DNA from: Pelagophyceae sp. CCMP2097
Taxonomy: Eukaryota > Sar > Pelagophyceae
Assembly: GCA_026770575.1 (NCBI GenBank)
Contig: MU657191.1
Coordinates: 98,717 to 162,716 of the forward strand
Length of the DNA stretch: 64,000 nucleotides
Direction: 5' to 3'
Shown here: piece after piece, positions 30,454 through 40,912 of the stretch
Layout of the letters: each line of letters opens with the position of its first letter
Numbering within the stretch: position 1 is the first letter of the stretch
Program-made: the position numbers and the translations under genes
Notes under the pieces: generated by a model
What the model was told of the DNA's origin: nothing
Databases searched by the model: none
The model's input: only the letters and a program-made list of their open reading frames with translations

Positions 30454-32500
30454 TCACGGCTTTGGCTTGAAGAAGTTTGCGATGGATCCCGATCGGCCGC
30501 TTGGCGGCGGCGCTTTCTTGGAGCCACCCTTTGTCCGCTTCGCTTCCGGGGCCCTCGGCGGCGCGGGCGGCGCGCGGGCCGGCGGAGGCGGGCCGCGCTT
30601 CTTCGCGTGGAGCCGCACCTCGGCCTGGAGCTCGGGCGGCAGCGACGCAAGCACGTCGGCGTCCATCTCGTCGAGCGTGAAATCGTCAATGTTCCGGCGC
30701 TCGTCCATACTCGACGGCCGGCGCTCGTCGAGACTCGACGGCCGAGCCGTCGCGTGCTCGAGAGGCGCCGGCGGCCTCGCGTCGCCTTGCGTCGCGTGCG
30801 ATAAAGCCTGTGGCCGTCCAGGGCCGCCCTGCGGTGGCCGTGGCCGTCCCGGGCCGCCGCGGTCGCCGTCGAGTGTCTGGAAAGTAGGCTGCGGCGCTTG
30901 CCGCCGGAGTGGGGCCGCCGCCGGATCGTCGGCCGCTGCGCCGAGTTGTCGCGGCGCCGCCTTTGCTGGGGCGGGTCGCCGTGCGTCGCCCGGCGCGTTT
31001 GCTGCGCCGAAGAATCCTGCGATACCTTTTTTCCCCTCTGCAGGCAAGTCGACGAACTTAGTCAGCGTGAGGCCGAGGACTGCAATCTCGACAACGCCCG
31101 GCTGCAGGCACCTGCGGACGAGGCGGCCGGCCAACGCAGAAATGTCGCGCACCGAGCCGCCCCAGCCGAGGTCGATGCGCTCGGACCGCGAGACGGCTCG
31201 CGCGCCGTCGCCGAGGCCCATCGTCGCGGAGACGCAGGCGTGGCTCGGGACGCGCGAGTATTCGCGGCGGTGGTCCTCGAGACGGCCCCACAACTCGGCG
31301 GCAAAGCTCTCCAGCCAGCGAGTCGTGTCGTCGGCACAACGGAGCGGGTCGCGGTAAAACGTCTTGGACGCAGCAAACGACTGGTACACGGCGCGGTCCT
31401 GGACAGCGCCGTCGCAGTCGCCGCGCGCCGCGCGGAGCAGCGAATCAGCGCCGTCGCCAAACGCCTTTACGACAAGAGCGCGGTCCAGCGCGGCGAGGGC
31501 GCCCGCCGTGGAGACGCCGAGTTGGGCCATGGCGCGTTTCCCGAGGTCGCCCCCCAAACCGGGCAAGCGGTCCAAGGGCAGCATGTCTAAAAGGTGCGCC
31601 GTGTGCCGCGGCAGGCATAGCGTCTGCTGGTCCGGCTTGTGCAGGCCGCAGATTAGTTTCGCGAGCATCTTGTTCTTTGCCACGCCGCCTGAACAGGAAA
31701 ACCCGAGCTCGGCCTGGACCGTTTTGCGCGCAGAGGCCACTATCAAAGCGCCGCAGAGCAAAGCGCGCTCGTACTCGTCGTAGTCCCAGGCCTCGACGCC
31801 GCCCTCGACGGCGGCGCGCTGCTGCTGGCCCGCGTGGCCGCGCCGCGACGCGGCGTGCGTTACGGCCGACATTTCCAGAGACTCGTCAGAGTCGGCCAGG
31901 TGCGACGCGCGCAGCGCTTCGTCGACCCTATTTCGTCGGTCTTTCGCAAAGGGGCGTCTATCGGTGGCGATCCCACGCAAAGGGGCGCCTCTCGAGAGGT
32001 TCTCCCTGGGGTCCCCACGGCCTCTCGTACCAGTTGTCGTCGCCGGTTGCCTTTGTAGCGAGGAGCGCGTAGGCTTGTTCGGTCACATCAATCGCCACCT
32101 CGTCCACGGACCGCTTCTCGACGGCCGACGCGAACCGCGCAAGGATCCTGACGACGCGCTGGCCGCCTTCCTTGTAGATGGCCAAGTTTGCTTTTCCGCC
32201 GGCGACGGGCACGACGACGGTGATGAGCTTTGGGCATATCTTCCGCGCCGCCGCCGCGGACATGCCGCGCTTCACGCCCAGCGCGCGCGCCTCGTAGGAG
32301 ACCGCGATGAGGCCTGCGCCACCCGTGGAAATGCGGCGGTCGGCGTCTGCGGGCAAGTCGACGAGGCTTCGGTTCCACGTCTCGTACTGGCACACGGCCA
32401 CGGGCAGGCCTTTCAGCGAGGCGTCGCGCGCAATCTCGACGGCGACGTAGAAGCAGTCCATGTCGATAAAGCCCACGACGCGCTGCCGCGCAGCCGCCAT
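30454..32500 (-). CDS. POLH: Y-family DNA polymerase eta-like
   Basis: A translesion polymerase of the nucleus. Exon 1 (32500-32031) starts MAAARQRVVGFIDMDCFYVA, with catalytic Asp residues in FIDMDCFYV, and includes SVDEVAIDV, the second acidic cluster. A 103-bp intron (32030-31928, GTACGA to AATAG, phase 2) joins to VDEALRASHLADSDESLEMS. Palm and thumb follow: FSCSGGVAKNKMLAKLICGL, LPLDRLPGLGGDLGKRAM. The little finger runs to VVEIAVLGLTLTKFVDLP. The tail carries a ubiquitin-binding motif (ADVLASLPPELQAEVRL) and ends in a PCNA-binding-like SGSIANFFKPKP. A UBM is more typical of Rev1 and Pol iota; Pol eta usually has a UBZ finger, so iota or a lineage-specific eta is possible. The total length is about 660 residues. 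Confidence 0.88.
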
Positions 32501-32755
32501 ATGGCCTTCCGGCCTTCCGTCGCACGGTATCAAGGACCCTCTCCAGATCTCTATCTAACTTGGAATTCCTAGGAATTCCTAGGATTCTTAGAGATAGGAA
32601 TTCCTAGAGCAAGGCTCTCTACAATTGTAGTCCACTTCCAAGTCCACTTCCAAGTGGGGGAACCCTTCAGCGACTACATCTGCTTCGTCGACGCGCGTCG
32701 GAGCGCCGAGTCCACGTCCTCGTGCGCCTGTGCCGGTGCGGCGGTCCTCGGTGGC
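32501..32755. other. divergent gap with AGGAATTCCT palindromes
   Basis: At 32562-32611 the palindrome GGAATTCCTA is repeated (TTGGAATTCCTAGGAATTCC, then a diverged AGGATTC, then AGGAATTCCTAG). A direct repeat of GTCCACTTCCAAGT follows near 32629-32657. It lies between the divergent starts of polymerase eta and the next gene. Confidence 0.6.
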
Positions 32756-33542
32756 ATGCTTATCACCTGGTTCGTCGTCCTCCTGGCGCGGGCCGCGCGG
32801 TCCGCGTGCCCGGTGGACCGGCCGCCGACGTGGCCTAAGCAGTTTGTACTGGTGCAGCGCCGAATCCCCGACGCCGGCGCCCCGGTGTCCAACGCGACGA
32901 CGGTGACGTACTACGACTGGGACGCCGGCGCTAATTTGATCTTGATTACGCCGGACGCCGACGAATCGGACCTCCTCATCGACTTGGAGCTCAACTCTGG
33001 ACACTCGCGCCGCGCAGCGCCCAACGCAGACAGACGCAGATAGAAAAGCCGGGAGAAAGAGGAGAGACGAGACACTTTGCGGTGCAGTCGGGAGCGGCAT
33101 CCGAGAGCGCGCCGGGGGACGTTCGCCGCCGTCGTACGCTTCCAGGCGGCCGGAGCGCCTTTGACGGTGATGCCAGGTACTACGCGTCGCCGCGCGACCA
33201 GACTTGCAAGAAGATCCAGATGCCGGTTGGCATCCTCCGGCCCGACTGGTGTGTCCCTCGCGCGGCGGTCGGGCACCCCGAGGGCGACACTTCTTCGGCA
33301 GGCTCGTCGCCAACGCGACGTTTTTGGGCGCCTCGACGTTCCTGGGCCGCGCCGTGGTTGGGTGGACCAAGGCGGACTTTATCGATTACTACGCGGACGC
33401 GGAGACGTGCGAGCCCGTCTCATGGTACTTTCATTCCATGAAGGCCCGCTTTGACACGCTGGCCTGGATCCCGAACCAACCCGCGCCAAACGGCTCGTTC
33501 AAGCCGCCCGCGTACTGCGGCGAAACGACGAGCGCGCAGTGA
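32756..33542 (+). CDS. type II membrane or secreted protein, unknown
   Basis: The start is set at ATG 32756 because it begins a signal-anchor (MLITWFVVLLARAARSACPV); the frame is open further upstream. It continues with PKQFVLVQRRIPDAGAPVSN and NLILITPDADESDLLIDLEL to about 33007. Further exons in other frames read FDGDARYYASPRDQTCKKIQ with MPVGILRPDW, then RLVANATFLGASTFLGRAVV, GWTKADFIDYYADAETCEPV and SWYFHSMKARFDTLAWIPNQ, with stop at 33540. Introns are needed near 33008-33150 and 33248-33300 and are not fixed. It looks like an extracellular or lumenal domain with several Cys and a possible N-glycosylation site (SNAT). I do not recognise the family. Confidence 0.55.
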
Positions 33543-33779
33543 GCACCGCGTCCTTTTAAAGTAAAGCGACGCTCTCCCGCGTACCGCAACAGGGGACAGC
33601 TCTATGGGGACCTCGGCGGCCGCGGCGCGGGCGACGACGGCAGCGTCCGCGAAAGGATGACGGCGGGGTCCGGAAGGAAAGAAAGGCGCGATGGGTTAGT
33701 TCCTGGAACCCTGATCCCGCACTGCCGGCGAGGGCCAAATCTACCCCCCCCCGGTCAAATAGCTCGGCGACGCGGCCGC

Positions 33780-34618
33780 TTAGTGGCCGATGTCCTTGCC
33801 CCACTCGTGATTGTGGATCTCCTCGTCGATTTCCTTTTCGATGTCGGGGTAGACCTCAAAGACGTCCTTGTCCGTCGTCGTCCAGTTGGTGCGCTTCTCC
33901 GTCATCATGGCAATCTTCGCGTTGAGCTCGACGATGCGCGCGCGCGAGACCGCGATCATCTCGTCGGCCTCGGCGGACATGGCATCGAACCTGCGAGCCA
34001 GGCGTATGCGAATCGGTCAATGCGAAAAGGCGCGCTACGCACGTAGCCTTCTCCGCCGCCTTCTCCTCGGCGGTGAACTCCATCGTCGCCTTCTCCTCGG
34101 CGGTGAACTTGTCGCCTAAGCCGACGAAAGTGTCCTTGAAATCGAGCGCCAGGTACTTGTCCTCGATCTTCTTGACCGCGGCCTGGTCGCCGAGCCTGCG
34201 CGAGCAAAGTCCGCGCGGCGCGGGGGGCGCGCCCTTGGCGCGACGGTTTCCGGTCCGAGACGCACACTTTCTTGTACGCAGCAAAGTCGATGGGCGGCGG
34301 CGCCGACGGGAACTTGGCCTGTCGAGCACGGCTTCGGCGTTTCGGCGTTTCGGCGCTTCCGGGGGGGGGGTCCCGGCGCGGGGGCTCCGCGGCGGCGGAG
34401 CAGGGGCGCACCGAGAGCTGGTCGACAAAGGCGCAGCTCTTCCGGAGCGAATCGACCTCTTGCTTGACTACGGTTGCGCCAAGATAAAGACTTCAACGAC
34501 GGCGCGGCAGAGGCATTTGGGCCGCACCCGCCGGTTCCTGGACGCCCAAGAAGACGCCCGCGAGCGTGCTGGACTGGCGGCGCGCGGCCACGCGGGCGGA
34601 ACGGGCGACTGCAAACAT
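33780..34618 (-). CDS. ATP5PD: mitochondrial ATP synthase subunit d
   Basis: Part of the peripheral stalk of F1Fo-ATP synthase in the inner mitochondrial membrane. The ATG at 34618 gives an Arg/Ser/Ala presequence (MFAVARSARVAARRQSSTLA). Later exons read KQEVDSLRKSCAFVDQLS after a CGTAG acceptor. AKFPSAPPPIDFAAYKK lies between a GTGCGCC-type donor and CGACAG, then a GTGTGC donor. Next comes GDQAAVKKIEDKYLALDFKD. The last exon is MSAEADEMIAVSRARIVELN, IAMMTEKRTNWTTTDKDVFE and IEKEIDEEIHNHEWGKDIGH, the hallmark C-terminus. There are at least five exons in about 840 bp. Not all phases were checked. Confidence 0.8.
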
Positions 34619-34913
34619 CGCGCCTCCGGTGCTGCACCACAAAAAAGGGGCGCGCGCGGGTCCGTTCAACGGCGACGCGGGGTGGATTTTATGAAATCGT
34701 GGAGCCCCGACGTCGTTTGCAGACGCTGCTGGCAGTGCTGCGAGACCCCCGACCGTCCACGATGGCCCATTACCAAGTTAGAGATTTTCAATGATTGCTC
34801 CCGACTTGGCCTCGGCCCGCGGACATTGAACGCTGCTTGAAGCGGGCGCGTGCGCCGTCGGTGTCGGGCCGGCGGCGGGCCATTTTTTCAACGGCCGGGC
34901 GGCGGCGGCGTGG

Positions 34914-36300
34914 TCACTTTGGGATCGTGGCCGACTCCGTGTTGATGTGGTCTTCGCGGAGCGGGGCCTGGCGGTACGTGTACGCGGCAGCGAGGCAAAA
35001 GAGCAGGCAGCCGATGCCAAAGGGCGAGGCGTGCTTGTCCCAGAGCGCTACGTTGATGCCGATGGTGGCGACCTTGCACATGTTTCCGAGGACGGTGAAC
35101 AGCGTCGCGGAGACGAGCGACCGCGTGAGCCAGGCGTAGTACGACATGGACACTCCCAAAACCACAGTGCCCGAGATGACCATCAAGCCGTGCGTCGAGG
35201 CGGCGCGCACGGCGTCGGCCTCGCGGAGCGCAAGGAAGAACAAAGGGATGGAAGCCAGCAGGTTGGAGTAGATGACGTGGCCCCAGTTGGAGTCCATCTT
35301 GACAGTGTTCGTAATGTGCTTCAAGTAAATCTGGTCCAGACAGAAGATGACGTACCACAGCGCACAGAACATGTAGCCGTGGACCTCGTAGCCCTGGTCC
35401 GTGTACGCGTAGCCCAGCGCGCCCAGCAGCAGCCCGCCCAGACTGAGCCAGGACCGGCACTCGGGCAGGTGCCGCCCGAGGAAGGCCCAGTCCGCGACGG
35501 AGATGGCCAGCGGCGTCGAGAACCTGCGAAGCGCGTCTCGGCGCTTCGGCGTGGTGGGGCCGGCGGCGCGGGGCTGGCGGGCGGCGTGAAGGCGCCGCGG
35601 GGACGGCGTTGCGGCGGGCGCGTCCCGCGGCGGGGTGGCCCCCGGAGGCGCGCGGGGACTCGCCGGAAGATCATGAACGTCTCGACGTTGGCATATTCGA
35701 GCGACTTCATGTTCGTGAAAATGGTCGCGACGAAGATGAGCGCCACGGGCAGGAATTTCTGCATCTTCGTGCTCTCGAGCGCCTGCGCAAGCGGTGCGCG
35801 GGCCGCACGGGGGCCCGCAAACGCGGGGGGGCGCGGGGCGCACGTCGCAGTTGGTGATCACGCCGGCCATGTGCGCGCCCTTCACCGCGACAAACGTGCC
35901 GAAGAGCTGGGCCCAGAGGATGAACGACGGCGCCTGCGCCAAAATGTCGAAGCAGCCCGGCGAGAAGGAAAAGTCGGCCCTCGAGACGGTCCCTCGAGAC
36001 GGTCCCTCGGAGGATTCGCGCCTCGCCGCAGCCGCTTCGAGGCGGCCTTTCCACCTCGAGTCGGATTTTTTTCGGGGGTGCGGGGCGCCGGGGCGGACGG
36101 GCACGAGCGAGACGGCGAGCTTGTTGCCGATGAGGAGCGTCGCCGAGCAGACCATGTATCCGGCGACGGCGACAACCGTCCTCTGATTGCGATATGGGCT
36201 GCCTGTGAATTAGGCATCATCAAGAGGCCGGCTGGCCGGCCGGCGAGGCAGCGGGCGCGCACCCATTTCGTCGTTCAGCATCCGCAACCGGGTGGTGCTT
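34914..36300 (-). CDS. nucleotide-sugar (GDP-mannose-like) transporter
   Basis: A multi-pass Golgi transporter of the drug/metabolite superfamily. The exon near 36155-36180 has AVAGYMVCSATLLIGNKLAV. Another has APSFILWAQLFGTFVAVKGA and HMAGVIT. A third has ALESTKMQKFLPVALIFVAT and NMKSLEYANVETFMIFR. The last (about 35530-34914) has FSTPLAISVADWAFLGRHLP, LLLGALGYAYTDQ, MFCALWYVIFCLDQIYLKHI, LLASIPLFFLALREADAV, VVLGVSMSYYAWLTRSLVSA, FTVLGNMCKVATIGINVALW and CLLFCLAAAYTYRQAP. The NMKSLEYANVET and STPLAISVADW pattern is that of VRG4/GONST-type GDP-mannose carriers; the GALNK-like substrate loop was not found. The 5' end is uncertain, and an upstream ATG near 36280 may supply exon 1. Confidence 0.8.
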
Positions 36301-36547
36301 GGGCTAGATCCGATCGCGCTCCACCCGCCGCGAAAAAACTTAAAATGTTAAACGTTTAGCGAGTTTACAATTTCACTTTCTCCTCCGAGTCGGAGCCGCA
36401 GCTTCGAAGCTGCACCGCCATGGCGGCCCCACCCAGGCGAGAAGAACAACCTTGTGAGAAGAACACCCTGTGACGAGGACCCTGTGACCCCCGAGCACGT
36501 CCGTCGGTGCGGCAGACACCCGTTAAGTTCTGCGTGGCGGCGGCGTC

Positions 36548-39500
36548 TCACGCCGCGTGGGGGAGGCCGTACGCGGCGACGCTGGCGACGGCGCCTTGCT
36601 CGAGGCGGAGGACGAGGACGTCGCCCGGCTGCGTGGTGCGGGCGGCGCCGACGGGTTCGAGGGCCACGTGCGCTCGCGCCTCGCCCCGGTCGCCACGCTC
36701 GCCGTCGGCGAGGTACGCGACGACAGCGCCGCCTTGGTCGACGACCTTTGCGGCGCAGCGCGCGCCCGCCGCCGCGCCGTCGACACGCACGTCGACGCGC
36801 CGCAGCTCGTAGCCCGCCGGCAGCGCCGCGCGCCACCGCCCCGCGTCGGCCGCGGTCGCGTCGGCCGCGTCGTCCCCGCCCGCGGGCGCGGGCGCGTCGG
36901 CCGCGCCCTCATCGGGCACCGCCAAGAGCACCATGCGGACGATGAACTTGTTGCCCGCCGTTTCGACGTCGACGAGGGCGCCGCGCGGCCGCGGCTCCTT
37001 GCCGTCGAGTTGGTTGCCGTCGACGTGCAGCGCGCGCAGCTTCGGGCCGTGCAAGTCGGGCGCACATTTGCCAAAGAGGCGGTTTCCGCTGAGGAAGCAG
37101 GCGTCGAGCGATCGAAGGTGCGCCAGCGACGGCATCTTCGCCCGGATGCGGTTGCCGACGAGGTCGAGTGTGAAGAGGCGCGGGAAGGCGCCCGGCCGCT
37201 CGAGCACAGAAAGGTCGCCCGTCACGTTGGTGTATGAGACGCGGATGGAGACGAGGCGCTGTAGCCCGGCGAGCGAATCTAAAGGGAGCGCGCCGCCGAG
37301 ATTTAAGCGGCGGTCGTAGCCGGAGCCGACGACGGCGAGCGACTCGAGTGCCTCGAGTTTCGAAAAGGCAGTCTGCGGCAGTTCGCCCAAATCGCCGCCG
37401 CACGCCTCGACGTGGAGCACCTTGAGCGAGCGCGCGAGCGCCCAGAGCGGCGCCGCGTCGCCGCCGCGCAGCGGTCCGTCGCCGAAGAGGTCGTCGAGGC
37501 GACCCAGGCCGCCGACGCGCCAGAGGACGAGGTGAACGAGGCGGCACGTCGGCCGCAGCAGCGCTTGCCGGAGGCTGGCGCCGACGAAGACGTCTGGCGC
37601 GGGCCCGGCGGCGTTTGTTGACGCGTCGCCGACGAGCACGAGGCGCCGCAGCTGCCCGCCGCCGCAGCGCTCGGCGAGGGCGCAGGGCCGTTTCCGGTCT
37701 CGCGCGCGGCCGGCCGGGGCCAGCGCCGAAAACGTCGCCGGCGCGCCGCAGAACGACGCCGCGTCGCTGTCGCCGAGGCGCAGCGATTCGGAGACGGCGT
37801 CGGCTGCGCCGTCTCGCGCGCGCGCCGTTTCGCCGTGCTCGATGACGACGTGGCACGCCAGGCCGCCGCACCGCACGACGGCGGCCACGGACAGCGCTGC
37901 TGGCGCGGCGCCGGCGCCGGGCGCGGCGTCGACGTCGAGCACGTCGAAGACGCACGACTCCCCGAGCGCCACCACGGCATGCCGCATCGCGTCGATGGAC
38001 TCGCAGACGATTCGCGCGAACACGATCCCGACGCCGTCGAAGCGGCCGCCGTGCGCCTCGTGCGCCTGCCGCAGGACGTCGCCCAGCGACGCCACGGGCG
38101 ACGCCAGCACGCGCGCCCCCGGCGGCGCGTCGTCGGCGCGGCCCGGCTCGTCAGCAGCAGCGGCGCGCGCCGCGATGGCGGCGACTTCGTCGTCAAAGGC
38201 GGCCTTGAGCAGCGTCGCGTCCCGGAGCAGCGCCAGCGCCCAGCGCACGTCCTGCGCGTCGGCCGTATCGTCGCTGAAGAACGCGCTCAACGACTCCGCG
38301 CTCGGCTGTTGGCGCCCGATGGCCGCGGCGGGTCCGCTGGAGCGCGCCCTGGGCGCGCCGTCCGCCCGCGCTTTCGCGGCCGCCGCGCGGAGGTCTTCGA
38401 TGGCGTTGGAGCACGCCGGCCAGTCGCGCGACGAGGCGCAGAGTCTGGCGGCGACGTGGTCGCGCCGGACGCGCGCGGCGGCGAGGCGGGGGGCCGCGTC
38501 GTCGAGGATATCGACGTGCGCACGGTCCAGAGCGTCGGCGAGACGCTTCTCCTCGGCGGCGGCGGCGGCGAGGCGGGCGTCGCATTCGGCGGCGAGATTC
38601 GACAGCGTCGGCGCCGCGTCCATGTACTCGAGCGAGTCCCACAGCCGCCCGTCCAGCGATGCGCCGGCGCCGGCGACGAGGGCGCGCACGTCGTCTTGCT
38701 GTCGCGCGAGATGCCGTACGCGGAGCGCCGCGTCGGCAAAGGCGCGCTTGATCGCGTCGCGCTCGGCGAGGCGCACTGCCGTCCGCGCCGCCGACCATGG
38801 TGCCTCGGCCGCAGAGTCGAAACCCGCCGCCGGCGAAACGGCCACTTCGCGCGCATCCGCCGATGGCGCGACGGCCGCGCCGCGCACGATTTGAGGCGCG
38901 GGCTCGGACGACGCCGGCGATGCGCAGAGGGCGCCGCCGCGGCAGTCGAAGAGGCGCCAACTTTCTCCATCGTGGTCGATGCGGCCGCCCGCCGCGCTGA
39001 CCCACGAGACAAGGTCCGAGGATAGCCCCCGCCGCGCGTCCTCGCGGACGTAGAGGCCGTCGGCGGCGCCGCCGTGCGCGACGCAGACGGCGCCGCAGTC
39101 CGCCTCGCGCCCGCGGTCCGCGAGGAAGTCGTCGACGGTGCGGCCCGCGGCGGTGCGGAACGGCGCCGCGCGCAGGGCGTCGTCCGCCTCGAGCAGCGCG
39201 CCCTCGAGCAGCACGGCCTCGAGCCGCGCCGCCGCGGCCCCGTCCGACCCCGCGGCCCCGTCCGACCCCGCCGCGCGCTCGCTCGCAAGCGCCGCGGCGA
39301 GCCGCTCCTCGAGCGCCATATTCGCCGCGCCGCCGGCGAGGCCGTCGCGGAGCGACGGCGTGGCCGCCCGCGGTACGGCGCGGACCGCCGCCGCGCTGCT
39401 CGCCACGGCGCTGCGGCAGGCGGCCGCTGCGAGCGCCACCTCGACCGCCGCCGCGAGGTCCGACGCGTCGGTCTGCCGCCGGAGCGCGCGGTCGCGGTCG

Positions 39501-40477
39501 AGGTCGCAGACGGCGAGGACGAGCGCGGCGTTGTCCTTTTCGAGCTCGCGGAGCTTGAGCTCTGCGGCCCGGAGCTCGCCCTGCACGCCCGTCACCGGGA
39601 GCTCGGCCTCGAGCACGCGCGCACGGAGCGCGTCCGCCTCGCGCTCGAACCACGCCGTCGAGGACCGGGCCCGCCGCGCCTCGGCGGCGGCGGCCCGCAC
39701 GGCGGCTTCGCACTCAGCGTCGCGGTCGCCGAGGGCGCGGCGCAGGCGCTGCACCTCGCGCAGGGCACCGTCGAGGTCCCGTTCCGCCTCGCGGTCGCGG
39801 CGCCGATCCGACGGCGGCGGCGCCGCCGCGTACGACTCGGGCCGCGGGCTGTGCGGCGGGTCGGGCGCGCCTGCGGCGGACGGCGGCGGGCCCTGCCGCG
39901 CCGGCGCCGGCGACGGCGCGACGGACAGCCGGCCCCGCGCGTACGTGCCCCACTGCTCGGCGCCGGCCCTCGCGGGGCTCCAGCCGCCGTCGAGCGTGCG
40001 GGCCTCGGTGAGGCGCCGCTCCGTGCCGCTCGGCGACCGCGCGCCGCTCCGCGGGCGCTCGAGCCGGTCTGCGTCGAAGGCGCCGGCGTGCGTGGGGGGT
40101 GCGCCGGCGTCGGCGCGGCGCCGGTGCACGTCGGCCGCGGCGCGGCGGCCGAGGTCGACTGCCGTTTCGTTTTCGTCGTTGCGCGCGCCCGGCGCCGCGC
40201 CCAGCGCCAGGAGCGCCTCGACGACGCCCCGCGCCGCGCCGTTCCGCGCGGCCAGGTGGAGGAGCGTGTCGCCGCCCACGGCGTGGACGCCGCGCGGCAT
40301 CGCGACGCCGCCGAGCGTCGCCGTTCCGCCCGGGCCCCGCACGACGGCCGCGCGGGCCAGCGAGGCCGCGCCTGCCGTGGAGAGGCCCAGGAGCTGCAGC
40401 ACCGCACGCTCCGGCTCGCCCTGAGCGCAGTGGCGCAGGCACGCCGCCGCCGCCGGCGCCCACGCCTCTGTGCTCAT
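36548..40477 (-). CDS. large ankyrin / coiled-coil / leucine-rich-repeat protein
   Basis: One intronless 1309-residue frame from ATG 40477 (MSTEAWAPAAAACLRHCAQG) to the stop at 36548. Residues about 60-120 hold ankyrin-like units (GGDTLLHLAARNGAARGVVE, then ALLALGAAPGARNDENETAV). A Pro/Arg-rich linker follows, then a long coiled coil (about 230-420, with ALREVQRLRRALGDRDAE and GELRAAELKLRELEKDNAAL). A middle region may include SLGDVLRQAHEAHGGRFDGV. The last 400 residues carry leucine-rich repeats (LRRLVLVGDAST, RLFTLDLVGNRIRAKMPSLA, LRSLDACFLSGNRLFGKC, LRALHVDGNQLDG). A final all-beta-looking segment ends LRLEQGAVASVAAYGLPHAA. It is probably a scaffold or receptor-like intracellular protein. 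The long intronless frame stands out among intron-rich neighbours. Confidence 0.85.
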   Translation of the reverse strand: MSTEAWAPAAAACLRHCAQGEPERAVLQLLGLSTAGAASLARAAVVRGPGGTATLGGVAMPRGVHAVGGDTLLHLAARNGAARGVVEALLALGAAPGARNDENETAVDLGRRAAADVHRRRADAGAPPTHAGAFDADRLERPRSGARSPSGTERRLTEARTLDGGWSPARAGAEQWGTYARGRLSVAPSPAPARQGPPPSAAGAPDPPHSPRPESYAAAPPPSDRRRDREAERDLDGALREVQRLRRALGDRDAECEAAVRAAAAEARRARSSTAWFEREADALRARVLEAELPVTGVQGELRAAELKLRELEKDNAALVLAVCDLDRDRALRRQTDASDLAAAVEVALAAAACRSAVASSAAAVRAVPRAATPSLRDGLAGGAANMALEERLAAALASERAAGSDGAAGSDGAAAARLEAVLLEGALLEADDALRAAPFRTAAGRTVDDFLADRGREADCGAVCVAHGGAADGLYVREDARRGLSSDLVSWVSAAGGRIDHDGESWRLFDCRGGALCASPASSEPAPQIVRGAAVAPSADAREVAVSPAAGFDSAAEAPWSAARTAVRLAERDAIKRAFADAALRVRHLARQQDDVRALVAGAGASLDGRLWDSLEYMDAAPTLSNLAAECDARLAAAAAEEKRLADALDRAHVDILDDAAPRLAAARVRRDHVAARLCASSRDWPACSNAIEDLRAAAAKARADGAPRARSSGPAAAIGRQQPSAESLSAFFSDDTADAQDVRWALALLRDATLLKAAFDDEVAAIAARAAAADEPGRADDAPPGARVLASPVASLGDVLRQAHEAHGGRFDGVGIVFARIVCESIDAMRHAVVALGESCVFDVLDVDAAPGAGAAPAALSVAAVVRCGGLACHVVIEHGETARARDGAADAVSESLRLGDSDAASFCGAPATFSALAPAGRARDRKRPCALAERCGGGQLRRLVLVGDASTNAAGPAPDVFVGASLRQALLRPTCRLVHLVLWRVGGLGRLDDLFGDGPLRGGDAAPLWALARSLKVLHVEACGGDLGELPQTAFSKLEALESLAVVGSGYDRRLNLGGALPLDSLAGLQRLVSIRVSYTNVTGDLSVLERPGAFPRLFTLDLVGNRIRAKMPSLAHLRSLDACFLSGNRLFGKCAPDLHGPKLRALHVDGNQLDGKEPRPRGALVDVETAGNKFIVRMVLLAVPDEGAADAPAPAGGDDAADATAADAGRWRAALPAGYELRRVDVRVDGAAAGARCAAKVVDQGGAVVAYLADGERGDRGEARAHVALEPVGAARTTQPGDVLVLRLEQGAVASVAAYGLPHAA

Positions 40478-40912
40478 TGCGCTAAAATCTTGTCCGTTTC
40501 TCTTCGGACACCCTGGTTTTCCGACTCGGGTCAGAAAGTGAGCTTCGTGACGTCTCGGTGGCCGTACCCTTTTGGGCCAGCCCCACCCAGGTGGATCTTA
40601 AGCAAGCAACCTACGAGCTGCCATCCGATGATCGTGCACGGCGCACAACCGGATGCTTTAGGGAAGGAGCCGATGACGAGGGCTTGCCTCGATGCGGCGC
40701 CGTAAGCTCGAAGAACCCCACTCGAGTTAACACACTCATAGAGTACGGGGCGCCTCGACAGCGAGAACGGACGACGCCACTTGTGGTCTTCCGCTGCGGG
40801 GCCCGTCCGATCTGCGACTCGCTCACCTCTCCTGGGCCTCCTTGCCGGGATAGAACCCCTCGCGCCTCGCCGTGAATGTGCCGGCACACCGAAAATTAAA
40901 ACCGCCGCGGCG
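40478..40912. other. intergenic with dispersed motif
   Basis: Between the start of the ankyrin/LRR gene (-) and the stop of the sulfotransferase-like gene (-). It contains motif copy 6 and no supported gene. Confidence 0.5.
40571..40611 (+). repeat. dispersed 40-bp motif, copy 6
   Basis: Reads TTTGGGCCAGCCCCACCCAG then GTGGATCTTAAGCAAGCAA. Together with copies 1, 3 and 5 it is one of the best-preserved copies. It lies 94 bp upstream of the ankyrin/LRR start codon. Confidence 0.8.

Noticed and set aside
38193..39713. Arg-rich alternative frames over the ankyrin/LRR gene, both strands
   Set aside because: They are shadow frames of the 1309-residue gene and show no domain motifs.
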